Shown: piece by piece, positions 1-6,455 of the stretch
Position numbering within the stretch: position 1 is the stretch's first letter
Layout of the letters: every line of letters begins with the position of its first letter
NCBI GenBank assembly: GCA_003131925.1
Contig: PKWC01000239.1
Coordinates: 5,463 to 15,883 of the forward strand
Length of the DNA stretch: 10,421 bases
Origin: Alphaproteobacteria bacterium
GTDB lineage: Bacteria; Pseudomonadota; Alphaproteobacteria; Micropepsales; Micropepsaceae
Reading direction: 5' to 3'
The notes under the pieces: model-generated
Databases searched by the model: none
Told to the model about the DNA's origin: nothing
What the model saw: the letters and a program-made list of their open reading frames with translations, nothing else
Made by a program: the position numbers and the translations under genes

Positions 1-71
1 ACCTTCCGCAAGATGACTTGAAGAGAATTCCCGCAGTCAATCTGGACACCCTCGACAGTAGCCATCGATAA
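1..71. other. Unresolved gene edge at the window start
   Basis: Two readings are open and neither can be settled. On the plus strand a frame open from the left edge ends at a TAA at 69-71 and reads LPQDDLKRIPAVNLDTLDSS before its last two residues, as the tail of an upstream gene would. On the minus strand an ATG at 65-63 opens a frame to the edge, MATVEGVQIDCGNSLQVILR and on, which would be the start of a gene divergent from marR. I recognise neither peptide, and no convincing ribosome binding site precedes the minus-strand ATG. A divergent gene would share the 101-115 operator and so be a candidate MarR target. Sequence left of the window would decide between them. Confidence 0.25.
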
Positions 72-89
72 CGGCGCGCGCACCTCGCA

Positions 90-119
90 TTGCCTTATTA
101 TATCGTTTAACGATAGAAT
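90..119 (+). promoter_or_regulatory. Probable marR promoter
   Basis: TTGCCT (90-95) and TAGAAT (114-119) are separated by 18 bp and resemble sigma-70 -35 and -10 boxes. The palindrome at 101-115 fills the spacer, so a bound repressor would block polymerase. A start about 7 nt after the -10 box would fall at or next to the GTG at 125, giving a leaderless or nearly leaderless message. A second -10 candidate, TATTAT at 96-101, has no good -35 partner. Inferred by eye only. Confidence 0.45.
101..115. promoter_or_regulatory. Probable MarR operator (perfect palindrome)
   Basis: TATCGTT-T-AACGATA is a perfect inverted repeat with 7-bp arms around one central base. Its last base lies 9 bp before the GTG start of the MarR-family gene, inside the predicted promoter. 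MarR dimers typically bind such short AT-rich palindromes and repress their own promoter. Autoregulation is therefore the natural reading, but it is inferred from position and symmetry. Confidence 0.65.
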
Positions 120-124
120 GGGCT

Positions 125-571
125 GTGGCCTTCGATTCTCACCAAGCCGGATACATTGCGCTCGCCGAATTCCGTTACCGCATTCGCCATTTCTTGAACG
201 CCAGCGAACGCGCGGCGCGCTCTGCAGCTCTCGAGCCGGAGCAGTATCAGCTCCTGCTTGCCGTGCGTGGCATGCCCCGCGGCCAATCCCCGACGATACA
301 GGCATTGGCTGAGCGCTTGCAGGTCCGCCACAACACCGTAGTCGAACGCGTGGACCGGCTCGCCAAGCTTGGGCTAGTACGTCGCGTTCGTAGCCGCTCC
401 GATCGCCGTGTAGTGATTGTGGGGTTGACCGCTCGCGGCAACCGCGTGTTCGAAAAGCTCGCGCGCATGCGTCTACGCGAGTTGCGCCAAGTCGGCCCGG
501 AGTTGGTGGCTGCTCTTGGCGATGTGGTGAAGGCTGCCCGCCGCTTAGGCACTGCCCGACGTAAGAATTGA
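125..571 (+). CDS. MarR-family transcriptional regulator
   Basis: This is a 148-residue protein of the usual MarR length. It is a dimeric winged-helix DNA-binding repressor that normally responds to a small ligand or stress. The central part (about residues 35-105) has the MarR pattern: a helix around QYQLLLAVRG, a recognition region with LAERLQVRHNTVVERVDRL, then the basic wing RRVRSRSDRRVVIVGLT. The GTG at 125 was chosen because it keeps the N-terminal dimerisation helix; the ATG at 118 is in another frame. There is no clear Shine-Dalgarno before it, which fits the possible leaderless transcript. The ClC gene begins 34 bp downstream on the same strand, so the two are probably co-transcribed and MarR probably represses both. 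MarR-ClC neighbours occur in other proteobacteria. The effector is unknown. Family assignment is firm; the target is inferred. Confidence 0.88.
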   Translation: MAFDSHQAGYIALAEFRYRIRHFLNASERAARSAALEPEQYQLLLAVRGMPRGQSPTIQALAERLQVRHNTVVERVDRLAKLGLVRRVRSRSDRRVVIVGLTARGNRVFEKLARMRLRELRQVGPELVAALGDVVKAARRLGTARRKN

Positions 572-594
572 TGCGGCGCGTAGAACCAAATTCC

Positions 595-600
595 AGGAGG
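595..600 (+). promoter_or_regulatory. Strong ribosome binding site for ClC
   Basis: AGGAGG lies 5 bp before the GTG at 606. It selects that GTG over the overlapping out-of-frame GTG at 604 and shows the truncated ClC gene still has a good translation start. Confidence 0.75.
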
Positions 601-605
601 AAGGT

Positions 606-1139
606 GTGTCTGAGTCTTCTGCTTCCGGTGGTGTAGCCAGCATCCAAACGAGCACCGTCGGCGACTATCGTCTCGGCTTGATCTCCATTCTTGCCGCGGC
701 GGTTGGCTTGCTGGCCGGCCTGGTCGCGTATGTTCTTTACAAGCTCATCGGTTTCATTACGAACTTGGTCTTCTATCACGAGGTCTCTGCCCGCTTTCGA
801 AGTCCGGAAGCGAATCACCTGGGCGGATGGGTCATCCTGGTTCCCGTGATCGGCGGGCTGATCGTCGGCCTGATGGCGAAGTACGGCTCGCCAAAAATCA
901 AAGGGCACGGAATCCCGGAAGCGATGGAGGCGGTGCTCACCTCACGCAGCCGTATCGAAGCAAAGGTCGCAATTCTGAAGCCGCTCTCGGCGGCCATTGC
1001 CATCGGCACCGGAGGACCCTTCGGAGCCGAAGGCCCGATCATTCAAACCGGTGGCGCCTTCGGCTCCCTGGTCGGGCAGTTACTCTCGACGACCGCCGCG
1101 GAGCGCAAAGTCCTGCTCGCGTGCGGCGCGGGCGCGGGC
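606..1139 (+). pseudogene. ClC chloride channel/transporter, N-terminal half only
   Basis: The first 178 codons are a clear ClC-family protein, which conducts chloride or exchanges Cl-/H+ across the inner membrane. There is a hydrophobic helix at about residues 23-48 and another at about 74-90. The selectivity motif GHGIPE sits at 100-105 (family GSGIP) and GAEGP at 140-144, with the gating glutamate at E142. Family similarity runs through LLACGAGAG at 170-178 and then stops where the family continues with a segment like AAxFNxPLA. The second half of the fold is missing, including the GxFxP motif and the anion-coordinating tyrosine. After 1139 the frame stays open to 1541, but that sequence is antisense to a SirB1-like gene and yraN, so the 311-residue reading is a chimera. 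It is presumably not a working channel. The loss may be a genuine deletion or an assembly join. Confidence 0.85.
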
Positions 1140-1141
1140 GG

Positions 1142-1406
1142 CGACACCGAGTCGCCGGCGCAGGGTGTCGTCGGCGAGGAGCGCGGCGAGCGCGCGTGCT
1201 CCGTCCTCGGCGTGCTGGGCGAGGTGTGCTTCCAGACGCGCCCGCTCGGCGATCTCTGCGAGATGCGCGCAATACGGATCGAGATCGCGCCCGGCATGGT
1301 CAAGCGCCGACAGCATCAGCGCGGCTCCCGCGATGTCGCAGGGCCCTTCGCCAGCTTCACCGAGCCGGCGCAGATATTCGGCGGGATCATGGGGCAACAG
1401 GTGCAT
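1142..1406 (-). pseudogene. SirB1/transglutaminase-like protein, N-terminal fragment
   Basis: An ATG at 1406, 17 bp after the yraN stop, opens a frame reading MHLLPHDPAEYLRRLGEAG, then IAGAALMLSALDHAGRDLDP and RARLEAHLAQHAEDGARALA. This helical pattern (a residue run of small hydrophobics, then DLDPY, then a helical stretch before the core) matches my recollection of the N-terminus of SirB1-family proteins, which carry a transglutaminase-like domain and often TPR repeats. The rest of the gene (about 190 residues in a typical member) is absent because the sequence turns into antisense ClC at about 1139-1142. Just before the junction the frame appears to slip: the original frame runs LLADDTL, while AGDSVS, which resembles the next conserved stretch of the family, is in the neighbouring frame. 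A possible Shine-Dalgarno (GGTAAGG) overlaps the yraN stop, so it was probably the third gene of an rsmI-yraN operon. The function is not well defined in the family. Confidence 0.55.
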
Positions 1407-1423
1407 GTAGCGCGAAGATTGCC

Positions 1424-1810
1424 TTACCTTGCCCCCGGACGCCAAGAGTCGCGCAGATGTTTCGGCCAGCGGGTCCTCGAAACCGTGATCGTATCGAAGC
1501 GCACGCCGTTTGGCCTCAACCCGCGCCATTGGGCGAGGTAGAGTTCGGCGGCGCGGGCGATGCGCGTTTCCTGGCGCGGAAGCAGCGCCTCTTGCGCTGC
1601 GCGCATCGAGTTGCGCGTTTTCACTTCGACGAAACACAGGATTCCACGAGGCGAACGCGCGACGAGATCGATTTCACCGGCGCGGGTACGCACCCGACGG
1701 CCGAGAATTCGATAACCCTTCGCGATCAGGAGGAGTGTGGCCACGAATTCGCCGCGCCGGCCTCGGCGCTCGGCGGCGCGCCGAATGGCGACAAAACCTT
1801 CAGTGGTCAT
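1424..1810 (-). CDS. yraN: YraN/UPF0102 family protein
   Basis: At 128 residues this has the normal family length. The family has a PD-(D/E)XK nuclease-like fold, although its cellular role is not settled. The signature is complete: G20-E21 near the N-terminus, then GEIDLVAR with D48, and FVEVKTR with E62 and K64. These are the expected metal-binding and catalytic residues. The ATG at 1810 overlaps the rsmI stop (1800-1802) by 11 bp on the same strand, which indicates translational coupling. In E. coli yraN lies downstream of lpoA and rsmI points the other way. Here yraN follows rsmI instead, so the same gene set is distributed differently. Nothing is odd about the protein itself. The truncated SirB1-like fragment follows it. 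Confidence 0.92.
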   Translation of the reverse strand: MTTEGFVAIRRAAERRGRRGEFVATLLLIAKGYRILGRRVRTRAGEIDLVARSPRGILCFVEVKTRNSMRAAQEALLPRQETRIARAAELYLAQWRGLRPNGVRFDTITVSRTRWPKHLRDSWRPGAR

Positions 1811-2681
1811 CTTTCGCGCTTTCCTTGAGCGTCAGGGCGCGCTCGTACGCCGTCCGCCGCGGCAGACCAAGCGCATCCGACACCAGTTCCGCGGCTGCGC
1901 GAACCGGCATGAACGCCAGGGCTTTGTCCAACAGGGCATCGAGACGATCGAGGTTGGGCGCAGCGGATTCTGGCGGCCCGACAATAATCGTGATTTCTCC
2001 GCGCGGCGCCTCGCTCGAATACTTTAATGACAAATCGCTCAGCTCACCGCGGCAGACTTCCTCATGAAGTTTCGTCAATTCTCGCACGATCGCGCCTTGG
2101 CGGCGACCGAGCACATCGCACATGTCGCGAAGAGCCTCGGCGAGGCGTCTGGGCGATTCGAAAAAGATCAAGCTGGATCGCAATTGCTTCAGTTCCTCCA
2201 GCACCGAGCGCCGCGCACCGCTACCCGGCGGAAGAAAGCCGGCGAGCAGGAAACGATCGGTCGGCAAGCCCGAAATCACCAGCGCTGCAAGAACTGCCGA
2301 TGCACCGGGAACGACATGGACTTTTTCACCGGCCGCAAGGGCTTCGCGAACCAGCTTGTAGCCGGGATCGGAGATGAGGGGCGTGCCGGCGTCGCTGACG
2401 AGAGCGATGCGTTCGCCGGCGGCCAGCCGTGTCAGGATGGCCGGCCGCATGCGCGCCGCATTATGATCGTTGTAGGTTATGAGCGGCCGGGAGATGGCGT
2501 GAATGGCGAGCAGTTTTGACGTAACCCTCGTATCTTCGGTCAGGATCGCATCGCAGTGACCAAGGACGTCCAACGCACGGAGGGTGATGTCGCGGGCATT
2601 GCCGATAGGCGTTGCCGTGACGAACAATCCCGGGTCTAGGCCGCTTTGAGATTTCGGGCGTGAGGGGGTAGGTTTGCCCAT
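1800..2681 (-). CDS. rsmI: 16S rRNA 2'-O-methyltransferase RsmI
   Basis: This enzyme uses S-adenosylmethionine to methylate the ribose of C1402 in the decoding centre of 16S rRNA. The 293-residue protein has the family landmarks in order: LFVTATPIGNARDITLRALD near residue 20, EDTR near 45, LVSDAGTPLISDPGY, VVPGASAVLAALVISGLPTD, FFESPRRL, RELTKLHEEVCRG and GEITIIVGP. This is the tetrapyrrole-methylase fold. I chose the ATG at 2681, which has AAGGA 8 bp upstream and gives a usual short N-terminus. An in-frame ATG at 2717 would add 12 residues and overlap the divergent lipoprotein start. The frame stays open much further upstream to 3212, but that is antisense to the lipoprotein gene. It forms an operon with yraN. 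Confidence 0.95.
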   Translation of the reverse strand: MGKPTPSRPKSQSGLDPGLFVTATPIGNARDITLRALDVLGHCDAILTEDTRVTSKLLAIHAISRPLITYNDHNAARMRPAILTRLAAGERIALVSDAGTPLISDPGYKLVREALAAGEKVHVVPGASAVLAALVISGLPTDRFLLAGFLPPGSGARRSVLEELKQLRSSLIFFESPRRLAEALRDMCDVLGRRQGAIVRELTKLHEEVCRGELSDLSLKYSSEAPRGEITIIVGPPESAAPNLDRLDALLDKALAFMPVRAAAELVSDALGLPRRTAYERALTLKESAKDDH

Positions 2682-2715
2682 TCCAGTTCCTTGCTTCTCC
2701 GCTAGTGAGTTCTCC
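2682..2715. promoter_or_regulatory. 34-bp divergent intergenic region rsmI / lpoA-like gene
   Basis: Only 34 bp separate the two divergent starts. No convincing -35/-10 pair fits for either gene, so each promoter probably extends into the coding sequence of the other. The plus-strand start at 2716 has only a weak ribosome binding site. I see no palindrome here. Confidence 0.35.
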
Positions 2716-3990
2716 ATGGTCTGGCATTCGGCGGCTGCCCCAGCCGTTTCAGTTTCCCGCTCGCTGCGGCGATTGTGCGCGATTGGATCGATCGTTGCGA
2801 TAGGGGCGATTTGCGGTTGCGCACCGCCTCCGTCACCGAAGCCGGTCCCGCCAGCCCCGGTGCTTCGCCCGCTTCCCTCCGCCACACAGCCCACCCATCC
2901 GCTGCTGGGCGATCGCACCGGCTTCCTTCGGCTTGGCAATATGGAGCCGGGACGCACGCCTCTGAGAATTGGCGTTCTGCTGCCCTTTTCGAGCGGGTCG
3001 GCCACGACCCGCTCGCTTGCTTCGAGCATGATGAAGGCGGCGGCGATGGCGCTCTTCGATAGGAAGAATCCCGACCTCGTACTCATTTCCGCCGACGAGG
3101 GCTCGGGCGGCAAGGCGGCGATCGCGGGGGCGCAGACGCTTATGGCGCAAGGCGCCGAGGTGATCGTGGGTCCTCTGTTCGCGCAATCCGTTTCTGCCGT
3201 GGCGCCATTCACCCGCGATCATGGCGTCCCGCTCATATCGTTCTCGACAGACCGGGGAATTGCGGGAGATGGCGTGTATCTCCTGAGCTTTCAACCGGAG
3301 AATGAGGTCCAGCGAATCGTTCGCTACGCCGCCGCCCAGGGCCACAGTGCTTTTGCAGCGCTGATCCCCGCCACTGTCTACGGTGCGCATGTGGCGCAGG
3401 CATTTCAGGAGAGTGTCAAGACCGCAGCCGGCCATGTCGTCGGCATGGAGCGCTTCACCCCGGCAAGTGGCGACATCGCCGCTCCGGCACAAAAGATCGC
3501 CCAGTCTCATCCGGACGCGATCCTGATTGCGCAAGGCGGCACGCTGCTAGTGAATATTGCGCCAACCCTCGCAGCCGATGGAGCCGGAAACCAGCGCGTG
3601 CAATATCTGGGCACGGGCCTCTGGGACGATCCAGCGACCTTGCGCGAGACGAGTTTGGCAGGCGGCTGGTTTGCGGCACCAGATCCAGACGCGAAGCGCA
3701 ATTTCGATGCGCGATTCCGCGCCGCGTATGGTGCCAGTCCGCAAGCTCTTGCATCGCTCGCCTATGATGCGGTTTCTCTGGTTTCCGTTCTCGCCTCCGG
3801 CACGCCCTATCATCGATTTACCGCCCAGGCGCTGACCGATCCAAACGGATTTTCCGGCGTCGATGGCATTTTTCGGTTCGATCCGGACGGCACGTCCGAG
3901 CACGGGCTCGCCGTGTTGAGCATCCGCCCAGGCGGCGGCGCGACCATCCTCAGCCCCGCGCCAACAACCTTTCTGGGGTCAGCGTCGTAA
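2716..3990 (+). CDS. Penicillin-binding protein activator (LpoA/LppC family lipoprotein)
   Basis: This 424-residue predicted lipoprotein has an N-terminal basic stretch (RSLRR, 15-19), a hydrophobic segment and a lipobox-like I32-C33-G34-C35, followed by a proline-rich linker. From about residue 84 it reads as a periplasmic-binding-protein type I domain: RIGVLLPFS, AMALFD, VIVGPLFAQSVSA, VPLISFSTD, then FSGVDGIFRFDPDG near the end. This is the C-terminal module of E. coli LpoA, which activates the peptidoglycan synthase PBP1A; the TPR-like N-terminal domain of LpoA is absent, as is common in alphaproteobacterial members. Activation of a PBP is inferred, and some members may bind a small ligand instead. 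Adjacency to rsmI and yraN matches the E. coli neighbourhood. The ATG at 2716 is used because it puts the signal sequence near the start; a TTG at 2674 is less likely. It ends 1 bp before the hemW stop. Confidence 0.88.
   Translation: MVWHSAAAPAVSVSRSLRRLCAIGSIVAIGAICGCAPPPSPKPVPPAPVLRPLPSATQPTHPLLGDRTGFLRLGNMEPGRTPLRIGVLLPFSSGSATTRSLASSMMKAAAMALFDRKNPDLVLISADEGSGGKAAIAGAQTLMAQGAEVIVGPLFAQSVSAVAPFTRDHGVPLISFSTDRGIAGDGVYLLSFQPENEVQRIVRYAAAQGHSAFAALIPATVYGAHVAQAFQESVKTAAGHVVGMERFTPASGDIAAPAQKIAQSHPDAILIAQGGTLLVNIAPTLAADGAGNQRVQYLGTGLWDDPATLRETSLAGGWFAAPDPDAKRNFDARFRAAYGASPQALASLAYDAVSLVSVLASGTPYHRFTAQALTDPNGFSGVDGIFRFDPDGTSEHGLAVLSIRPGGGATILSPAPTTFLGSAS
2990..3015. repeat. Perfect 11-bp inverted repeat, 4-nt loop, inside the lipoprotein gene
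   Basis: CGAGCGGGTCG (2990-3000), GCCA, CGACCCGCTCG (3005-3015) forms a strong GC-rich hairpin. It encodes part of SSGSATTRSL soon after the first strand of the binding domain. No T-run follows on either strand, so it is not a standard intrinsic terminator. It may slow ribosomes or polymerase, or be chance in a GC-rich gene. Confidence 0.8.
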
Positions 3991-3991
3991 G

Positions 3992-5140
3992 TCAGTCCGC
4001 GAGCGCGGCGATCAACGCGTTGAGAACGAGGCGCCCTTTGCAGGTTGCGACGAGGCGCGGGCCGTTCAGCGATACAAGGCCATCATCCGCGAGGGCCGCA
4101 ATTCGTCGCGCATCGATTTCGCGGTCCCATTGCGCGCGGTAAGCCTCCACATCGATTCCTTCCGAAAGCCGAAGATTCATCAGAAGGTGTTCGCGTGCGG
4201 CAATATCCTGTGGGATGGGAACGCTTTCGGCGATGCCGTGACCGTCTTGCGCCACGCGCGCGAGCCAACGCTCGGGCAGCCGCTCATTCGACGTAGCCAT
4301 GCGCTGGTCGCCAAACAGCAGCCTACCGTGCGCGCCGGGTCCCACGCCCGCGTAGCAGCCATAGCGCCAGTAGACGAGGTTGTGGCGGCATTCCTGCCCG
4401 GGGCGCGCATGATTTGAAATTTCATAGGCGGGCAATCCCGCGCCTTCGGTAATCTCCTGCGTAACCTCGAAAAGAGCGGCAGCAGTGTCGTCGTCAATTG
4501 GCGCGAGTGCGCCTGTGCGAGCGAGGGCCGCAAAGGGCGTTCCTTCTTCGATGGTCAGTTGGTAGAGCGAGAGATGTGCGGCGCCCAGCGAGATCGCGTC
4601 GCGTAGTTCGCCGCGCCATTGCGCGATGGTCTGATCGGGCCTGGCGTAGATCAGATCGATCGAGACGCGCTCGAAATTTGCAGCTGCGAGATTCACGGCG
4701 TTCCTCGCTTCCTCCGCGTCATGAAGGCGCCCGAGAAATTTGAGATCGCAGTCGTTTAATGCCTGGATTCCGAGCGAGAGGCGATTGACGCCTGCCATTC
4801 GGTAGTCGTGGAAGCGGCTGGAGTCTGCGCTGGATGGATTGGCTTCAAGCGTGATTTCTGCGTCCCCGGAGAGAATCCAGGTTTTTGCAATCGCCTCGAG
4901 CGTGGAACCGACTGCGCGTCCGCCCATCAGAGAGGGCGTACCGCCGCCGAAGAAGATGGAATCCACGGTCGGCCGCAAGGGCGCCATCTGCGAGGCGAGA
5001 AAGCCGATCTCGCGCACGATCGCCGAACTCCACGCGCGCTCGTCGAAATGTGCGCGGACATGGGAGTTGAAGTCACAATAGGGGCACTTGGCCGCGCAAA
5101 ACGGCCAATGGACGTAGACTCCGAAATTTGCCGCGCTCAT
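3992..5140 (-). CDS. hemW: Radical-SAM haem chaperone-like protein HemW
   Basis: This 382-residue protein belongs to the HemN/HemW group. It has VHWPFCAAKCPYCDF with the radical-SAM cysteines C15, C19 and C22 that hold a 4Fe-4S cluster. It also has FFGGGTPS (63-70), and LEANPSS, NRLSLGIQ, SIDLIYARPDQT and HNLVYW, then the C-terminal HemN domain. The HNxxYW motif and the compact N-terminus favour HemW, which binds haem and hands it to target proteins. True coproporphyrinogen dehydrogenase (HemN) has a longer N-terminus. Many databases still call this protein oxygen-independent coproporphyrinogen III oxidase. Its ATG overlaps the rdgB stop by 4 bp (ATGA), so it is translationally coupled as the last gene of rph-rdgB-hemW. 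The operon stops 1 bp from the convergent lipoprotein gene, leaving no room for a separate terminator. Confidence 0.93.
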   Translation of the reverse strand: MSAANFGVYVHWPFCAAKCPYCDFNSHVRAHFDERAWSSAIVREIGFLASQMAPLRPTVDSIFFGGGTPSLMGGRAVGSTLEAIAKTWILSGDAEITLEANPSSADSSRFHDYRMAGVNRLSLGIQALNDCDLKFLGRLHDAEEARNAVNLAAANFERVSIDLIYARPDQTIAQWRGELRDAISLGAAHLSLYQLTIEEGTPFAALARTGALAPIDDDTAAALFEVTQEITEGAGLPAYEISNHARPGQECRHNLVYWRYGCYAGVGPGAHGRLLFGDQRMATSNERLPERWLARVAQDGHGIAESVPIPQDIAAREHLLMNLRLSEGIDVEAYRAQWDREIDARRIAALADDGLVSLNGPRLVATCKGRLVLNALIAALAD

Positions 5141-5745
5141 GCCGGCGCGTCGCCGCTTTCCAGGAATTTCCGCATCTTTGCAAAGGCACGAGCCCGGTGG
5201 CTGACAGCGTGTTTTTGGGCCGGGTCGATTTCGCCGAAGCTCTCCCGCATGCCGTCGGCGACGAAAATAGGATCGTAACCAAACCCTCGCGATCCGCGCG
5301 GCGGAAACCTCAACTGTCCGCGCACTTCACCTTCGAAAGTCTCGATCTCGCCGCCGGGCGTCGCCAACGCCAGCGCACAAACGAAGCGGGCCGAGTAATC
5401 CTGCGTTTCCGATTCCTTCAACTCGCGTTCCACGCGCGCCATGGCATGCGCGAAGTCCCTTTCGGCGCCGGCCCACCGCGCCGAATGGATTCCGGGCGCG
5501 CCGCCAAGCGCAAACACGCAGAGACCAGAATCATCGGCCAGTGCGGTGAGTCCGCTTTGCCCGGCCGCAGCGCGCGCTTTGAGCGTTGCGTTCGCCAGAA
5601 ACGTCGATCCCGTTTCCTCGGGCTCCGGGAGCCCCAACTCTTTCGCCGCTCTGACCTCCAGTCCCAGCGGCGCGAGCAGGCTGTTTATCTCGCGCACCTT
5701 CCCCGAATTGTGGCTCGCAACGACGATGGTAGCGCGAAGCTTCAT
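5137..5745 (-). CDS. rdgB: dITP/XTP pyrophosphatase (RdgB/HAM1 family)
   Basis: This enzyme hydrolyses non-canonical purine triphosphates such as dITP, ITP and XTP to the monophosphate and pyrophosphate, keeping deaminated bases out of DNA and RNA. The 202-residue protein has the usual length. Visible motifs are VVASHNSGK at 8-16 (phosphate binding), TGSTFLANATLKA at 45-57, LADDSGL at 69-75 with the catalytic acidic residues, GAPGIHSARWAG, GFGYDPIF near 157 and SHRARA near the C-terminus. These cover the substrate-binding and metal sites. It overlaps rph by 4 bp and hemW by 4 bp, both as ATGA. Nothing is missing. Confidence 0.95.
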   Translation of the reverse strand: MKLRATIVVASHNSGKVREINSLLAPLGLEVRAAKELGLPEPEETGSTFLANATLKARAAAGQSGLTALADDSGLCVFALGGAPGIHSARWAGAERDFAHAMARVERELKESETQDYSARFVCALALATPGGEIETFEGEVRGQLRFPPRGSRGFGYDPIFVADGMRESFGEIDPAQKHAVSHRARAFAKMRKFLESGDAPA

Positions 5746-6455
5746 TCCATCGCCAACTTCTGCAATGCGATCAATTCGGAGATTCCTTTGCGCGCCAACT
5801 TGAGCAATGCTGCGAATTCCTCTTCTGAAAACGGGGCATTTTCTGCAGTGCCTTGAATTTCCACCAGGCCGCCCGAGCCCGTCAGAACAAAATTGGCATC
5901 CGTTTCGGCGGTCGAATCTTCATCGTAGTCGAGATCGAGCACGGGCACTCCTCTCCAGATGCCGCAGGATACCGCCGCGACGTGATCCTTGATCGCCGGC
6001 TTCAACAACATGCCGGTCTTTCGCATGAAGGCTGTGCACTGGCTGAGCGCGACAAACCCCCCGGTCACCGACGCGGTGCGCGTTCCGCCGTCAGCCTGCA
6101 ACACATCGCAATCGACAATGATTTGCCGCTCCGCCAGTGCGGTCAGATCGGTGACCGCGCGCAAAGACCGGCCGACGAGGCGCTGGATTTCCTGCGTGCG
6201 CCCGGATTGCCTGCCTTGCGCGGCTTCGCGCCGCATACGTTCATGCGTCGAGCGCGGCAGCATGCCATATTCCGCCGTCACCCAACCTTTCCCGGAGCCT
6301 TTGAGAAAGGGCGGGACCTGCTCCTGCAGGCTCGCCGTAACCAGGACGTGCGTATCGCCGAATTTGACGAGACAGGAGCCTTCCGCGTGGCGTGCCACGC
6401 CTGTTTCGAGGCTGATCTTGCGCATCTCGTCGACAGCGCGCTTGCTGGGGCGCAT
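5742..6455 (-). CDS. rph: RNase PH
   Basis: RNase PH is a phosphorolytic 3'-5' exoribonuclease that trims tRNA 3' ends, acting as a hexameric ring. The 237-residue protein is full length. It begins MRPSKRAVDEMRKISLETGV and shows GSCLVKFGDTHVLVTASL, GWVTAEYGMLPRSTHER, GRTQEIQRLVGRSLR (the phosphate-binding arginine region), DCDVLQADGGTRTASVTGG and LDLDYDEDSTAETD. The ATG at 6455 has AAGGG about 6 bp upstream. Divergent from hrcA and first in the coupled rph-rdgB-hemW operon, it is in the arrangement common in Alphaproteobacteria. Some E. coli strains carry a broken rph; this copy is intact. Confidence 0.96.
   Translation of the reverse strand: MRPSKRAVDEMRKISLETGVARHAEGSCLVKFGDTHVLVTASLQEQVPPFLKGSGKGWVTAEYGMLPRSTHERMRREAAQGRQSGRTQEIQRLVGRSLRAVTDLTALAERQIIVDCDVLQADGGTRTASVTGGFVALSQCTAFMRKTGMLLKPAIKDHVAAVSCGIWRGVPVLDLDYDEDSTAETDANFVLTGSGGLVEIQGTAENAPFSEEEFAALLKLARKGISELIALQKLAME

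Noticed and set aside
827..1828. Long plus-strand open frame (333 codons) over ClC, SirB1 fragment and yraN
   Set aside because: It runs out of frame through ClC and antisense through yraN, with arginine-rich low-complexity translation and no family motif.
2682..3212. N-terminal extension of RsmI to 3212
   Set aside because: It would add about 177 residues with no family similarity, entirely antisense to the signal peptide and binding domain of the lipoprotein.
2833..3534. Minus-strand open frame of 233 codons opposite the lipoprotein gene
   Set aside because: It is a shadow of the lipoprotein gene with no start signal or motif.
3985..3998. Bidirectional terminator between the lipoprotein gene and hemW
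   Set aside because: The two stops are 1 bp apart and I see no hairpin with T-runs around them.
5128..5856. Plus-strand open frame of 242 codons opposite rdgB and the end of rph
   Set aside because: It is antisense to conserved genes whose motifs are complete; no independent evidence.
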